From positions 1-32,870 of the forward strand of contig JANQLF010000006.1 in the NCBI GenBank assembly GCA_028280785.1: a stretch of DNA of 32,870 bases, given 5' to 3'. This DNA comes from Planctomycetota bacterium. Lineage in GTDB: Bacteria > Planctomycetota > UBA11346. The notes beneath the pieces were generated by a model. The model saw nothing but the letters and a program-made list of their open reading frames with translations. It was not told where the DNA came from and did no database searches. Below are positions 25,138 through 32,870 of the stretch, piece after piece. Position 1 is the stretch's first letter; every line of letters starts with the position of its first letter. A program made the translations under genes and the position numbers.

Positions 25138-25229
25138 GGTAACTCACTGAAGAATTTGTTAGAAACTCAATGTGCTTTTGCTACTCTTAGTGCTCCAGTA
25201 GTGGACCCATACGCCCCCAGGAGCTCGCC

Positions 25230-26507
25230 ATGCGCATTGCCGCCCTCTTTCTCCTCCTCAGCACCATTTCCATCGTCCAGGCCGCCAACATCAAAGGCAG
25301 TGGCACTTTGGAGCCAGGATTGCAAGGCCGTGATGATATTATTTTCTTTACCGATTTTGAATCACCCACATGGCGCAATGATTGGGGACATAAAGATGAT
25401 GGTCGCAGCGATACGGTGGACCAAGATCCAAAAAATAAATTTGAAGCACTCAGCGGCAAAGCACTCCGCGTCGAAGTTACGCAAGGCAAACATTATGGCA
25501 CCAGCTTTGGCTTTAATTTCAAACAACAAATCGGCGCCGAGCCCGAAGAAATTTATTTTCGTTACTACATTCGCTTTAGTGATAACTGGGCACCTGAAGG
25601 CAGCGGTAAATTACCAGGTATCGCCGGCACCTATGGCCGAGCTGGTTGGGGCGGACGTCGCGCCAATGGAACCAATGGCTGGTCAGCACGCGGTTTATTT
25701 ATGGGCATGCAAAATAGCAAAACTCCGACCGGTTTTTATGCCTATCACGCAGAGATGGGCCGCTGGGGCGCTCATTGGAAATGGGAAAACCAGCAACGCG
25801 GTTATTTACTTAATAATCGCTGGTATTGCCTCGAACAATATGTGAAGCTCAATAATCCAGGAACTAAAGACGGTATTATGCGCGGTTGGGTCGACGGCCA
25901 ATTAGCTTTTGAAAAAACTGATGTGCGTATGCGTGACATCGACTCCTTAAAAATAGAAAAAGTCTGGATCGATGTTTATTACGGTGGTAGCTGGACACCG
26001 AAATACGACATGTTTATTTATATGGATAACATGGTCATTGCGCGCAAACCCATCGGCCCAATGCAAAAGAAGAAAAAAGTCGCAAAGAAAGATAAAAAAC
26101 AAAAAAAGAAAGTCGAAAAGACAACACCTACCTATACCGCCACTCCTGCTGGTTTAGATCACTACACCAGTGAACTTAAACAACTCGTACATATCAAGAA
26201 ATCAAGGCCACGCTTTGAATTAGATATGCTTAAAAGTGAAATCGAAATTGTTGATGTGAATGACAAGCAAACGACCGTGCTCATTCCAAAAACCGGCAGC
26301 ACCATGAGCTTGGATATTTGGTCAACGATGAGCTTGAATGACCGAAAGCGCCTTGCCGTTGTCATGGCCAAACGCAATCAACCCAAACAACAAGCAATAG
26401 CTGCGTTTTTCTTGCTTGCTGCTGGTGAAACTGGTGCCGGCAAAGCAAGACTTCGTCAATCAGGCGATCATGCTCAAGAAGTTATGAACGCTTTGGTGCA
26501 TAAATAA
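25230..26507 (+). CDS. Secreted PL14-like polysaccharide lyase candidate
   Basis: A 425-residue protein with a Sec signal peptide (about 1-18, ending VQAAN). Residues about 35-275 look like the jelly-roll of PL14-like lyases: EEIYFRYYIRFSDNW, KLPGIAGTYG, GWSARGLFMGM, YAYHAEM and a final WIDVYYGGSW with a calcium-site-like DNMV end. Such enzymes cut alginate, glucuronan or related acidic polysaccharides. A lysine-rich linker (about 280-297) leads to an extra C-terminal domain of about 125 residues that I do not recognise. AGGAG precedes the ATG. It has its own GGTGCACC promoter and is divergent from the sigma factor. Confidence 0.72.
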   Translation: MRIAALFLLLSTISIVQAANIKGSGTLEPGLQGRDDIIFFTDFESPTWRNDWGHKDDGRSDTVDQDPKNKFEALSGKALRVEVTQGKHYGTSFGFNFKQQIGAEPEEIYFRYYIRFSDNWAPEGSGKLPGIAGTYGRAGWGGRRANGTNGWSARGLFMGMQNSKTPTGFYAYHAEMGRWGAHWKWENQQRGYLLNNRWYCLEQYVKLNNPGTKDGIMRGWVDGQLAFEKTDVRMRDIDSLKIEKVWIDVYYGGSWTPKYDMFIYMDNMVIARKPIGPMQKKKKVAKKDKKQKKKVEKTTPTYTATPAGLDHYTSELKQLVHIKKSRPRFELDMLKSEIEIVDVNDKQTTVLIPKTGSTMSLDIWSTMSLNDRKRLAVVMAKRNQPKQQAIAAFFLLAAGETGAGKARLRQSGDHAQEVMNALVHK

Positions 26508-26522
26508 ATTCTTTCCGCCGAA

Positions 26523-26756
26523 CTATTTCCACAGCGCTTTTTTAATTTTAGCCAATGCTTTCGGTCCGATTCCTTTTACACCAAGTAATTCGTCATCACT
26601 AGCCATAAGCAAGCTCTGCTGATTGTGAAATCCAGCGCGCATCAGCTTTTTGCTGTAATCTTTTAAATCATCGCCAAGACCAAGACGTTTCCAACAACAT
26701 CGCCCAGGATTACGCAGCGTTTGTGCAGCTTGCTGATGAGGACCACTCGTTTCCAC
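26523..26756 (-). CDS. Small helix-hairpin-helix protein
   Basis: A 77-residue protein whose C-terminal half reads LLGVKGIGPKALAKIKKAL, a classic helix-hairpin-helix for non-specific DNA binding (as in TfoX C-terminal or DNA-repair proteins). A possible degenerate first hairpin lies around LGDDLKDYSKKLMRAGF. The start is GTG at 26756 with AAGGAG 6 nt before it, a strong site. It is convergent with the lyase-like gene, 15 nt from its stop. The role is unknown. Confidence 0.65.
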   Translation of the reverse strand: METSGPHQQAAQTLRNPGRCCWKRLGLGDDLKDYSKKLMRAGFHNQQSLLMASDDELLGVKGIGPKALAKIKKALWK

Positions 26757-26811
26757 GCCTACTCCTTTTCAATGTGCTAAGCAACCAATTAAACGACGAT
26801 ATTGCAAATTG

Positions 26812-26821
26812 GACCGGACCA
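26812..26821. promoter_or_regulatory. GGACCGGACC element
   Basis: Exact reverse complement of the element at 25026-25035; the two copies flank the lyase-like and HhH genes. It lies 56 bp upstream of the HhH start, so it could act as an operator for that gene. An AT-rich run follows it on the HhH-distal side. Confidence 0.35.
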
Positions 26822-27054
26822 AAAATTTATTTCTTAAACAAATGACTGTAAACTACACCAACATTTCGTAGCGCCCAATATTAAAAGCACCGCTTCCCTA
26901 CTCCCAAGCACAGTGATTTTAACAAACGTAAAATAAGCACTACTCTAAAAAATTTTATCGGTGCTAAGTGTTTGACGCTCTCGACGTGTTGAAAAATACC
27001 GACAGCGTATCCTATTGAAACAGAGAGAGTTACAAAGGTGACCCTTTTTTAAGC

Positions 27055-27090
27055 AACAACCCCTGCTTAGTGCCACTAAACAGGGGTTGA
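27055..27090 (-). terminator. Terminator after the first glycosidase-like gene
   Basis: CAACCCCTG (27057-27065) and CAGGGGTTG (27081-27089) form a perfect 9-bp stem, extended inward by TTAGTG/CACTAA around a short loop. On the minus strand it is followed by TTGCTTAAAAAA, so the U-tract is weak. It lies 8 nt past the stop of the minus-strand gene. Confidence 0.75.
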
Positions 27091-27097
27091 GCGTTTA

Positions 27098-29206
27098 TTA
27101 ATCGTTCTGTAATAATAATTTTATACGGTAGATATGCCTTCCACCCTTATTAAAGGTCACCTTAAATGCATTGTTACTAAACGATGCATTTTTACTGCCA
27201 AATAAACCTGTTGCTGACTTTTTCTTCAGCCCAGGAATGGTCACTGTCACTTCACCAACATCTTCCAGCGTTTTATTAACAGTAATCAACAAGAGCCCAT
27301 CTTTTGTTTGTTTGGTAATACCAATGACACGTGGATCAGAAAATTGCGGCTGCATTTGTGCTGGTTCATCGCCACATAATTCGTCGTGTATATCTTTTAA
27401 TTCCAAGGTAAGCTTCTTAAATGCCTCCCAGTGTTGAGGGTGACGCTTGGCCCATTGTAATTCAAACCACAACAAAGCATCAGCACCACAGGCAATAGAA
27501 GCATAAGCCTGACATTGCAGCACTTCCAAGGGATAGTCACTCGTCGTATTATCCCAGCCCAATTGCAAAACTGACCAAATAGGTTGGTGACGTTTGTCTT
27601 TTGAGGCATCTTCCATGCATCGCGCTATGCGCACGGGCTTATCCATATCTTCAACCGAATAAGGATCACAAGCCAAAATCGACGCACAATCCGAATATTG
27701 GAAAACCATTGAGCGATCCCAGCCCATCACCAACACAATGCTTGGATGATTGGAATCAGCGCGCTTTAAAATTTCCGTTGATTGGCGCAATTCTCCAGGA
27801 GAGACATACCAACGCGAGTGATCTGGTTCATCGCAAAGATAATAACCAAAGAAAGCCGCGCGGTCTTTAACTGCTTCCGCCACGCTAGCTGACTGCGAGC
27901 CTAAATGGGCGCGCAACATACCGGTCATATTGGCAATGGTCATCACGCCAGCTTCTCGACATTTAGTCATCCACTCGTCTGAGGTTGAACCCACGGCATT
28001 ACCGATGGCAAAATTCATACCCGTACCTTTAAAATCAACGGTCGGATCTTCCACACCATATATACCAATTGGGAAAAATTGTTTTCCATTCACCGTCGTA
28101 CGGTCACCCTTGACCACTACCTTGGATGGTTTTTCTTTTACTTTCTTGGTAGTACCGGCAGCAATTTTTTGACCCTGTGGCACAAAGCTCACATTGTCGA
28201 AATAAATATTATCATCACTGGTGTGCATTAGGTAAAAACGCATTTGACCAGGGAGACCATCCCATTCGAAACTTTTCGTTGTCCACTTGGTACTGACCTC
28301 AAAATTCTTCGTTAACTTCAATGCATCTAGTTCGGGTTTACCTTTCTCTGCTGGTGTTATCAAAATGCGCATGGAGTTAGCCTTAGCCGTTGACCCTTTA
28401 ACCGCAAAACTGACTGAATATTTGCCAGCCTTTGGTAATTTAATAATCTGATTCATACCACCGCGACCTACGCGTTCACATTCAATTGCCCCCGAAAACT
28501 GACCATTGTAGGCATCTTTACCAGCGCCTGAATTGAAATTATAGAGGCCGCCATCCCACTTGCCCCAGGTACCCCAATTCTGCAAACCCAATTCAAAATT
28601 AGCATTGGTAACGAGATTGCCTGGAATTTCGGTAGCCGGCTTGCCTGATGTTGCAGCCTGCTTTGGTTTAATAAATGGTTCAGGGCCTCGACTCAAACGA
28701 ACATTATCAAAATACAAGACACTGCCTTCAACTTTATTTTCATTTCTAACATTAATAATTTTTATATTACTGAGGTCTAAACTTTTAACCTCTCCCTTTT
28801 TAGGAACCTTAGTCGAAAAGCCACGCAGGTTATATTCAATGGTATTTTCTCCTGGGAAAACCCGGAAATACCAACAAGTATAATGTTGGTCTTTCACATC
28901 AGTTCCTTTTAATGTGAGCAATACCGACTTATCGCTGGCGTTGTGCACATCCATTTTGAGCTTATCCCAGCCGGTGAAATCCATTTTCCCAACCTTCTGG
29001 AAGGCACTGCCCTGTTTGCCTAGGGTTATTTTAAATGAGCCACCATGCTTCTTGCTGTGCTCGCCAGATGCGCCAGAAACGGCAGTCCAGCCCTCAGCTC
29101 CTGAATCAAAGGAAGCGAGCGTCTTTTCTTCATAGTCTGCAGCAGGAAGGGCCAAGATCCCAACGCTCAACATGCCTAAGCTCAGTAGGTTATTAATAAG
29201 TTTCAT
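27098..29206 (-). CDS. Secreted multidomain glycoside hydrolase-like protein A
   Basis: A 702-residue exported protein (signal about 1-22, ending LPAAD). Two N-terminal sandwich domains: about 30-175 (SFDSGAEGW...) and a CBM4/9-like one at about 198-343 (NANFELGLQNWGTWG). From about 360 to 610 comes a probable TIM barrel with FFPIGIYGVED, GYYLCDEPDHSRW (E460 a candidate acid/base), VLQLGWDN and ALLWFELQW (E582 a candidate nucleophile). A C-terminal beta domain (about 620-700) follows. I cannot assign a GH family. AAAGGAC precedes the ATG. It is a tandem paralogue of the next gene, with the same domains throughout, but has its own gap and terminator. Confidence 0.78.
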   Translation of the reverse strand: MKLINNLLSLGMLSVGILALPAADYEEKTLASFDSGAEGWTAVSGASGEHSKKHGGSFKITLGKQGSAFQKVGKMDFTGWDKLKMDVHNASDKSVLLTLKGTDVKDQHYTCWYFRVFPGENTIEYNLRGFSTKVPKKGEVKSLDLSNIKIINVRNENKVEGSVLYFDNVRLSRGPEPFIKPKQAATSGKPATEIPGNLVTNANFELGLQNWGTWGKWDGGLYNFNSGAGKDAYNGQFSGAIECERVGRGGMNQIIKLPKAGKYSVSFAVKGSTAKANSMRILITPAEKGKPELDALKLTKNFEVSTKWTTKSFEWDGLPGQMRFYLMHTSDDNIYFDNVSFVPQGQKIAAGTTKKVKEKPSKVVVKGDRTTVNGKQFFPIGIYGVEDPTVDFKGTGMNFAIGNAVGSTSDEWMTKCREAGVMTIANMTGMLRAHLGSQSASVAEAVKDRAAFFGYYLCDEPDHSRWYVSPGELRQSTEILKRADSNHPSIVLVMGWDRSMVFQYSDCASILACDPYSVEDMDKPVRIARCMEDASKDKRHQPIWSVLQLGWDNTTSDYPLEVLQCQAYASIACGADALLWFELQWAKRHPQHWEAFKKLTLELKDIHDELCGDEPAQMQPQFSDPRVIGITKQTKDGLLLITVNKTLEDVGEVTVTIPGLKKKSATGLFGSKNASFSNNAFKVTFNKGGRHIYRIKLLLQND

Positions 29207-29278
29207 GGTTTGTCCTTTAGGAACGGTTGTTTTAATGTTCTAAAAATTCAGGTAATAATGCTATACTTAGTTTAAAAA

Positions 29279-29312
29279 GAAGCTCTGCAGTGACTAACAC
29301 ATGCAGAGCTTC
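29279..29312 (-). terminator. Strong terminator between the glycosidase-like paralogues
   Basis: GAAGCTCTGCA and TGCAGAGCTTC pair as a perfect 11-bp stem with a 12-base loop. On the minus strand it is followed by TTTTT. It lies 8 nt past the stop of paralogue B and should separate the two transcripts. Confidence 0.88.
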
Positions 29313-29319
29313 GAAGTCC

Positions 29320-31416
29320 TTATTTTATACGATAAACATGGCGTTGACCTGGTGCAAACGTTGCAAGGAATGCACCATTTTCCGCACTTACTTTCTCTGA
29401 ATCAAACAATGGAGTCAAAGCCCGGTTACCAAGCTGCGGCACGGTAATGCGCACCTTACCGACATCTTCAATGGTTTTATTGACCACGATCAACAAATAG
29501 CCCTTATCGGTTTTCTTGGTAATGCCGATAACACGCTTATCTGAAAATTGTGGTTGAATTTCCTTCGGCTCTTCGCCGCACAGGTCGTCATGGATTTCCT
29601 TTAATTCCAAACTAATCGTCTTCAAAATTGCCCATGCCTTAGGATGCTCGTAACCCCATTTGCGCTGGAACCACAAAACCCCATCAACACCACAGGCAAG
29701 GGATGCATAAACCTGGCCATATAATTCTTCTTTTTTAGGTACCGGACGTCTATTATCCCAACCAAATTGAAGCACGGTCCAACATGGTTGTTTTTTAGCC
29801 TGTGCATCTTCCATCCACAAGGCATTGCGCACTGGTTTATCCATGTCATTGCCAAGTGAGTACGGGTCTACCGATAGTACATTTGCCGAATCAGCGTATT
29901 GATAAGGCCGAGAACGATGCCAGCCCATTACCAGATTAATGGTAGGATGATTAGGATCTGCTTCATTTAAAATATTGGTTGCCTGACGAAGCTCAGCGGG
30001 CGTGACATTCCATTTTCCATGGTCAGGTTCATCACAAAGATAGTAACCAAAAAATGCCTCGCGGTTTTTTACATAAGGTACCAAACCTGCTGCAGTGCGA
30101 CCCATGTGCGCACGCATCATACCAGTCATACCAGCAATGGTCATAACACCTGCTTCTTTACATTTTTTAAACCACCCTTTTGAAGGCGCGCCCGTAGCCC
30201 CGTCGATAGCAAAATTAAACCCAGTTCCCTTATAATCTTTGACTGGATCTTTCACCTCATACATACCGATAGGAAAAAACGGCTTCCCATTCACAAACGT
30301 TCGGTCACCTTTAATAACAACTTTGCTTGGGGTTTCGCCCTCATGCATAGTGATAGCACCACCTGAACCGGTTTTACCACTTGGTGTAGCTACACTGACT
30401 GCATCAAGAAAAAGTGAACCAAGGCCAACATGATAAAAGTACAAGGTCGCTATGCCTTTATCTTTGACATTCCATTTCACTTCAACGTGTTGCCATTTAT
30501 CAGTTACTTGTACAACTTTAAATTTATTACCGATAATTTTCTTGTTTTTACCCTTACCTTCAAATCCCATTTTTATTTTTTCAGCACCATCGACACCCTT
30601 AACGCTAAACTTAATCGTATATTCACCCAATTCTTCGAGTGCCACCGTTTGGAAAATACCACCGCGGCCTTTCTTAATGCAGAACATTTTTGCCGAAGCC
30701 CTGCCGTCATAGACATCTTTGTCAAAGCCTGCACCAAAGGCATATTGACCACCATCCCACTGCGGCCAAGAATTCCAGTATTGTAAACCGAGCTCAAAAT
30801 TGCCGTTCACAAGGATATTACCTGGAACAGCCTCGATAGACTTGCCAGTTTTCTTTAATGGCTCTGGGCGAATAAACGGCTCGGTGCCTTTCGTTAAACG
30901 CACATTATCAACAAAGAATACCTTCTTGCCATCAAGCGGGCCACGCCCATCTAATTTAATTTGGATCTTGGCAATTTTGGTTAAATCCAAAGCGACAACT
31001 TTACCACGATCTGGAATCGTTGATGCCAATCCGCGCAAATTATATTCAATGGTATTTTGACCCTGATTCACCAATTGATGCAAGCAGGTATAGCGCTTCC
31101 CTGCTTCGTCAAAAGCATTCAAGGTTACACAGTGCGCAACCGTTGGACTATAAATATCCATTTTAATTTTATCCCAACCAGACATGTCATAGGTCTTGGT
31201 TGACTCAAAGGCTTGTTGGCCATGAGTAAATGTTACTTGTAAACTTCCGCCATGTTCGGTGCTGTGTCCACCTTTGGCTCCAGCACTAGCACGCCAGCCT
31301 TCGGCATCTTTGTCAAAGGATGTAATAACTTTTTCTTTATAGCTTGCAGCCTGTAACGCAGCAATCGCGCACATACTTAAACACGCTGTCTGCAGCAGTC
31401 TTATGTAATTGAACAT
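29320..31416 (-). CDS. Secreted multidomain glycoside hydrolase-like protein B
   Basis: A 698-residue paralogue of the neighbour at 27098, with the same order: signal (about 1-24, ending LQAAS), a first sandwich domain (about 33-175), a CBM4/9-like domain (about 200-342, NGNFELGLQYWNSW), a TIM barrel (about 365-610) and a C-terminal beta domain. The CDEPDH motif keeps E463, but the candidate nucleophile position holds Q584 (VLWFQRKW). I chose the ATG at 31416 because AGGAGA lies 6 nt before it and the signal then starts correctly; the frame extends to 31470. Two GGTGCACC-type sites lie upstream, with the nearer one 82 nt from the start. Confidence 0.78.
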   Translation of the reverse strand: MFNYIRLLQTACLSMCAIAALQAASYKEKVITSFDKDAEGWRASAGAKGGHSTEHGGSLQVTFTHGQQAFESTKTYDMSGWDKIKMDIYSPTVAHCVTLNAFDEAGKRYTCLHQLVNQGQNTIEYNLRGLASTIPDRGKVVALDLTKIAKIQIKLDGRGPLDGKKVFFVDNVRLTKGTEPFIRPEPLKKTGKSIEAVPGNILVNGNFELGLQYWNSWPQWDGGQYAFGAGFDKDVYDGRASAKMFCIKKGRGGIFQTVALEELGEYTIKFSVKGVDGAEKIKMGFEGKGKNKKIIGNKFKVVQVTDKWQHVEVKWNVKDKGIATLYFYHVGLGSLFLDAVSVATPSGKTGSGGAITMHEGETPSKVVIKGDRTFVNGKPFFPIGMYEVKDPVKDYKGTGFNFAIDGATGAPSKGWFKKCKEAGVMTIAGMTGMMRAHMGRTAAGLVPYVKNREAFFGYYLCDEPDHGKWNVTPAELRQATNILNEADPNHPTINLVMGWHRSRPYQYADSANVLSVDPYSLGNDMDKPVRNALWMEDAQAKKQPCWTVLQFGWDNRRPVPKKEELYGQVYASLACGVDGVLWFQRKWGYEHPKAWAILKTISLELKEIHDDLCGEEPKEIQPQFSDKRVIGITKKTDKGYLLIVVNKTIEDVGKVRITVPQLGNRALTPLFDSEKVSAENGAFLATFAPGQRHVYRIK

Positions 31417-31493
31417 AGAAATCTCCTTTTCCATGCTTTTGGTGAGTGCCTTCATAACCCATAACACCATGCACTTTATTTCGTGACAGACTA

Positions 31494-31517
31494 AATATGG
31501 GTCACCTGTGGGGCACC
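31494..31517 (-). promoter_or_regulatory. Tandem GGTGCACC-type operator of paralogue B (site 5)
   Basis: On the minus strand GGTGCCCC-ACA-GGTGACCC (31517-31499), again 8-3-8, running into CATATTTAG, a -10-like box in the same place as at site 1. The last box base lies 82 nt before the start codon at 31416. Confidence 0.65.
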
Positions 31518-31554
31518 ATAGCAGAAACGTAAGTTCTTATCAATATATGTTTAA

Positions 31555-31572
31555 AAGGTGGTGCACCACCTT
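31555..31572. promoter_or_regulatory. Perfect 18-bp GGTGCACC palindrome (site 6)
   Basis: AAGGTGGTGCACCACCTT is perfectly symmetric and lies about 38 bp upstream of site 5 in the same promoter region. It has the same core and flanks as site 2 and looks like a full, strong operator for a dimeric regulator. Confidence 0.72.
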
Positions 31573-31593
31573 AAAAAAGCGCTAGAAAAAAAC

Positions 31594-31625
31594 AAAAAGG
31601 GCATACACTAGGCACGCCCTTTTTT
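31594..31625 (-). terminator. Bidirectional terminator after the amidohydrolase gene
   Basis: AAAAAGGGC and GCCCTTTTT form a 9-bp stem with a 13-base loop and T-runs on both sides. On the minus strand it is followed by a T-rich tail. It ends the amidohydrolase transcript 30 nt past the stop. Confidence 0.85.
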
Positions 31626-31654
31626 ATTGTTTTGGCTTAATTTATTTAGCTATT

Positions 31655-32626
31655 TTACGAATACCAAATACCTGCATTTTTATAGAAAAACTTTTCCAAA
31701 ATAGCTTCTGATAATCCCAAACCCTGCACTGATTTGCCACGCATTTCCATGTGATCGTCAGTACTATAAAATTGCTTTGCCTCCAAACACTCAAAACGAT
31801 AACGCTCAATACGATTTTGGCGTCGACCTTCCTCGTCTTCATCAGCAACTGCCGGCGGCATACCTTGATCAATACCAAATAAAATACGGTCTTGGTATTT
31901 TTCTATAAAGGCAATCACCTCATCGCGTGGCAAAAATGCCAAATCGTAATTTCGCGCACCGGTATCTATGGCAAAATTAGGAAAGCGATCGAAGCGTTCA
32001 GCCATTTTTTCAATGCTATATTCCAAGCCACCCAGATGTGCACCGACAATGCGTAAATCCGGATGACGTTCGATGACATTATCAAAGGCCTGCATATGTT
32101 CTGCATGACTACGCATGTCTTCTTTACCATACATATGCCACTTCGGATTTTGTGTATAATAACCAGCATGTGGACTATCGAATTCTAATGATTGCCAACA
32201 AGCATACGGCTCACCGATATGTGTTAATAAGGTTTTTCCCGCCTTGGCAATGTGATCAAAAATCGGTTCAAGAATCGGATGATCGACCAACATATACGAT
32301 CCATCTTCGGCCTTGTGTTCCATGCCGATGTTCTTCCACACCTTGCAACCAATTGCGCCTTGGGCAAAACACTCGTCCAATGATTTTTTGACACGATCAA
32401 TATAACCGGGATCTTCAAAGTCCGGTAAATCGAAACTACAGATCCATTGATAACGCTCTGGATGTTTATCGTATATGCCTTTATAATTATCACGTTGATC
32501 ATGCCAGTCATTAGCGACGTGAGCGACGCAAATGTTATAGCTTTGTACATTTAATTCTTCTAACATCCCACGAACAAGTTCGTCGTCACCACATATGTGG
32601 CTATGGGCATCGATTATTTGCATCAT
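31655..32626 (-). CDS. Amidohydrolase family 2 metal-dependent hydrolase
   Basis: A 323-residue TIM-barrel metal hydrolase. Metal-site residues: DAHSH (H8, H10), a lysine in IGCKVWKNIG, H in LLTHIGEP, H in VGAHLGG, and D in LFGIDQG. The layout fits amidohydrolase_2 enzymes, some of which decarboxylate or hydrolyse ring-opened sugars and aromatic acids. No signal peptide. GAGGAA precedes the start; two ATGs are adjacent, so the second may be used. It overlaps the stop of the partial upstream gene by one base (TAATG), so the two are coupled. Confidence 0.85.
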   Translation of the reverse strand: MMQIIDAHSHICGDDELVRGMLEELNVQSYNICVAHVANDWHDQRDNYKGIYDKHPERYQWICSFDLPDFEDPGYIDRVKKSLDECFAQGAIGCKVWKNIGMEHKAEDGSYMLVDHPILEPIFDHIAKAGKTLLTHIGEPYACWQSLEFDSPHAGYYTQNPKWHMYGKEDMRSHAEHMQAFDNVIERHPDLRIVGAHLGGLEYSIEKMAERFDRFPNFAIDTGARNYDLAFLPRDEVIAFIEKYQDRILFGIDQGMPPAVADEDEEGRRQNRIERYRFECLEAKQFYSTDDHMEMRGKSVQGLGLSEAILEKFFYKNAGIWYS

Positions 32627-32870
32627 TATTCCTCAATAATTCTCACTGTGTGGGTAGGGCCACAGACATCAGCAAGGTTGCATGAACGGAATTCAATCTG
32701 CATACCTCCTGCTGGTATTTCGAGTTCTAGAATATCTGCACAATCTTTCCAACCAGTGTTCTCTAGGTTATATTGATAGGTCTTGAAATTTGGCGTACAT
32801 GAGGCCAAGCGAATTCGCGCCTGATTGCCATTTATTTTACAATTGGCTTTCACAACATTTGGCGTCCATT
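32626..32870 (-). CDS. Partial gene, C-terminal domain of unknown protein
   Basis: The reading frame is open to the right edge of the window, so this is only the last ~81 residues. They contain four Cys and look like a beta domain (NLENTGWKDC, ILELEIPAGGMQIEF, CGPTHTVRIIEE). It is coupled to the amidohydrolase by a TAATG overlap. I do not recognise the family; the beginning lies outside the window. Confidence 0.6.
   Translation of the reverse strand, partial: WTPNVVKANCKINGNQARIRLASCTPNFKTYQYNLENTGWKDCADILELEIPAGGMQIEFRSCNLADVCGPTHTVRIIEE

Larger units (their letters stand above)
26757..27097. other. Intergenic region with GGACCGGACC element and terminator
   Basis: About 340 bases between the HhH gene and the first glycosidase-like gene. 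It contains the promoter region of the HhH gene, the GGACCGGACC element and the terminator at 27055-27090. No further gene or RNA was recognised. Confidence 0.5.

Overview
The window looks like chromosomal DNA of a heterotrophic bacterium of the PVC group, most likely a Lentisphaera/Verrucomicrobia relative. This is inferred from gene style: a GntR-type regulator with a LacI-like sensor domain, a Gfo/Idh/MocA oxidoreductase, an ECF-like sigma factor, secreted carbohydrate-active proteins with several sandwich domains, and an AGE epimerase with a signal peptide. No rRNA, tRNA or CRISPR array was seen, so the taxon is only a moderate-confidence guess.

Left third (about 1-13700): an accessory defence island. 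On the minus strand, from 9158 down to 870, lie a Gabija pair (gajA, gajB), a HEPN/RES-type NAD-targeting toxin candidate, an Mrr-like restriction nuclease, and two overlapping HEPN genes, one with an Abi_C signature. Next comes a divergent block built around a perfect 7-6-7 palindrome at 10117-10136. A lipoprotein gene lies to its left. To its right are a small Xre-type regulator, a PD-(D/E)XK-like nuclease, an unrecognised protein with a C-terminal membrane anchor, and a 32-residue membrane peptide joined by an ATGA overlap. This second block matches no named system I know and is the best candidate for an undescribed one. Gene remnants (an Xre-like one at 341-856, a response-regulator receiver at 12899-13201) border the island.

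Middle (13700-19430): a core operon on the minus strand, response regulator - polyprenyl diphosphate synthase - pcnB - truA, closed by a strong terminator. A plus-strand pair follows: a membrane-anchored single-HKD phospholipase D-like protein overlapping an alpha/beta hydrolase.

Right part (19424-32870): a carbohydrate-use region. It holds a minus operon (OsmC - VanX-like dipeptidase - AGE epimerase), a plus operon (Gfo/Idh oxidoreductase - GntR/LacI regulator), a sigma factor with a coupled 48-residue peptide, a PL14-like secreted lyase candidate, an HhH protein, two large secreted glycosidase-like paralogues, and an amidohydrolase behind a partial gene. Several promoters here share a previously unannotated element: 8-bp GGTGCACC-type palindromes, often in pairs one helical turn apart, abutting a CATATT-like -10 and about 80-85 nt upstream of the start codon. 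I infer a regulon that may be controlled by the GntR/LacI regulator encoded at 23216.
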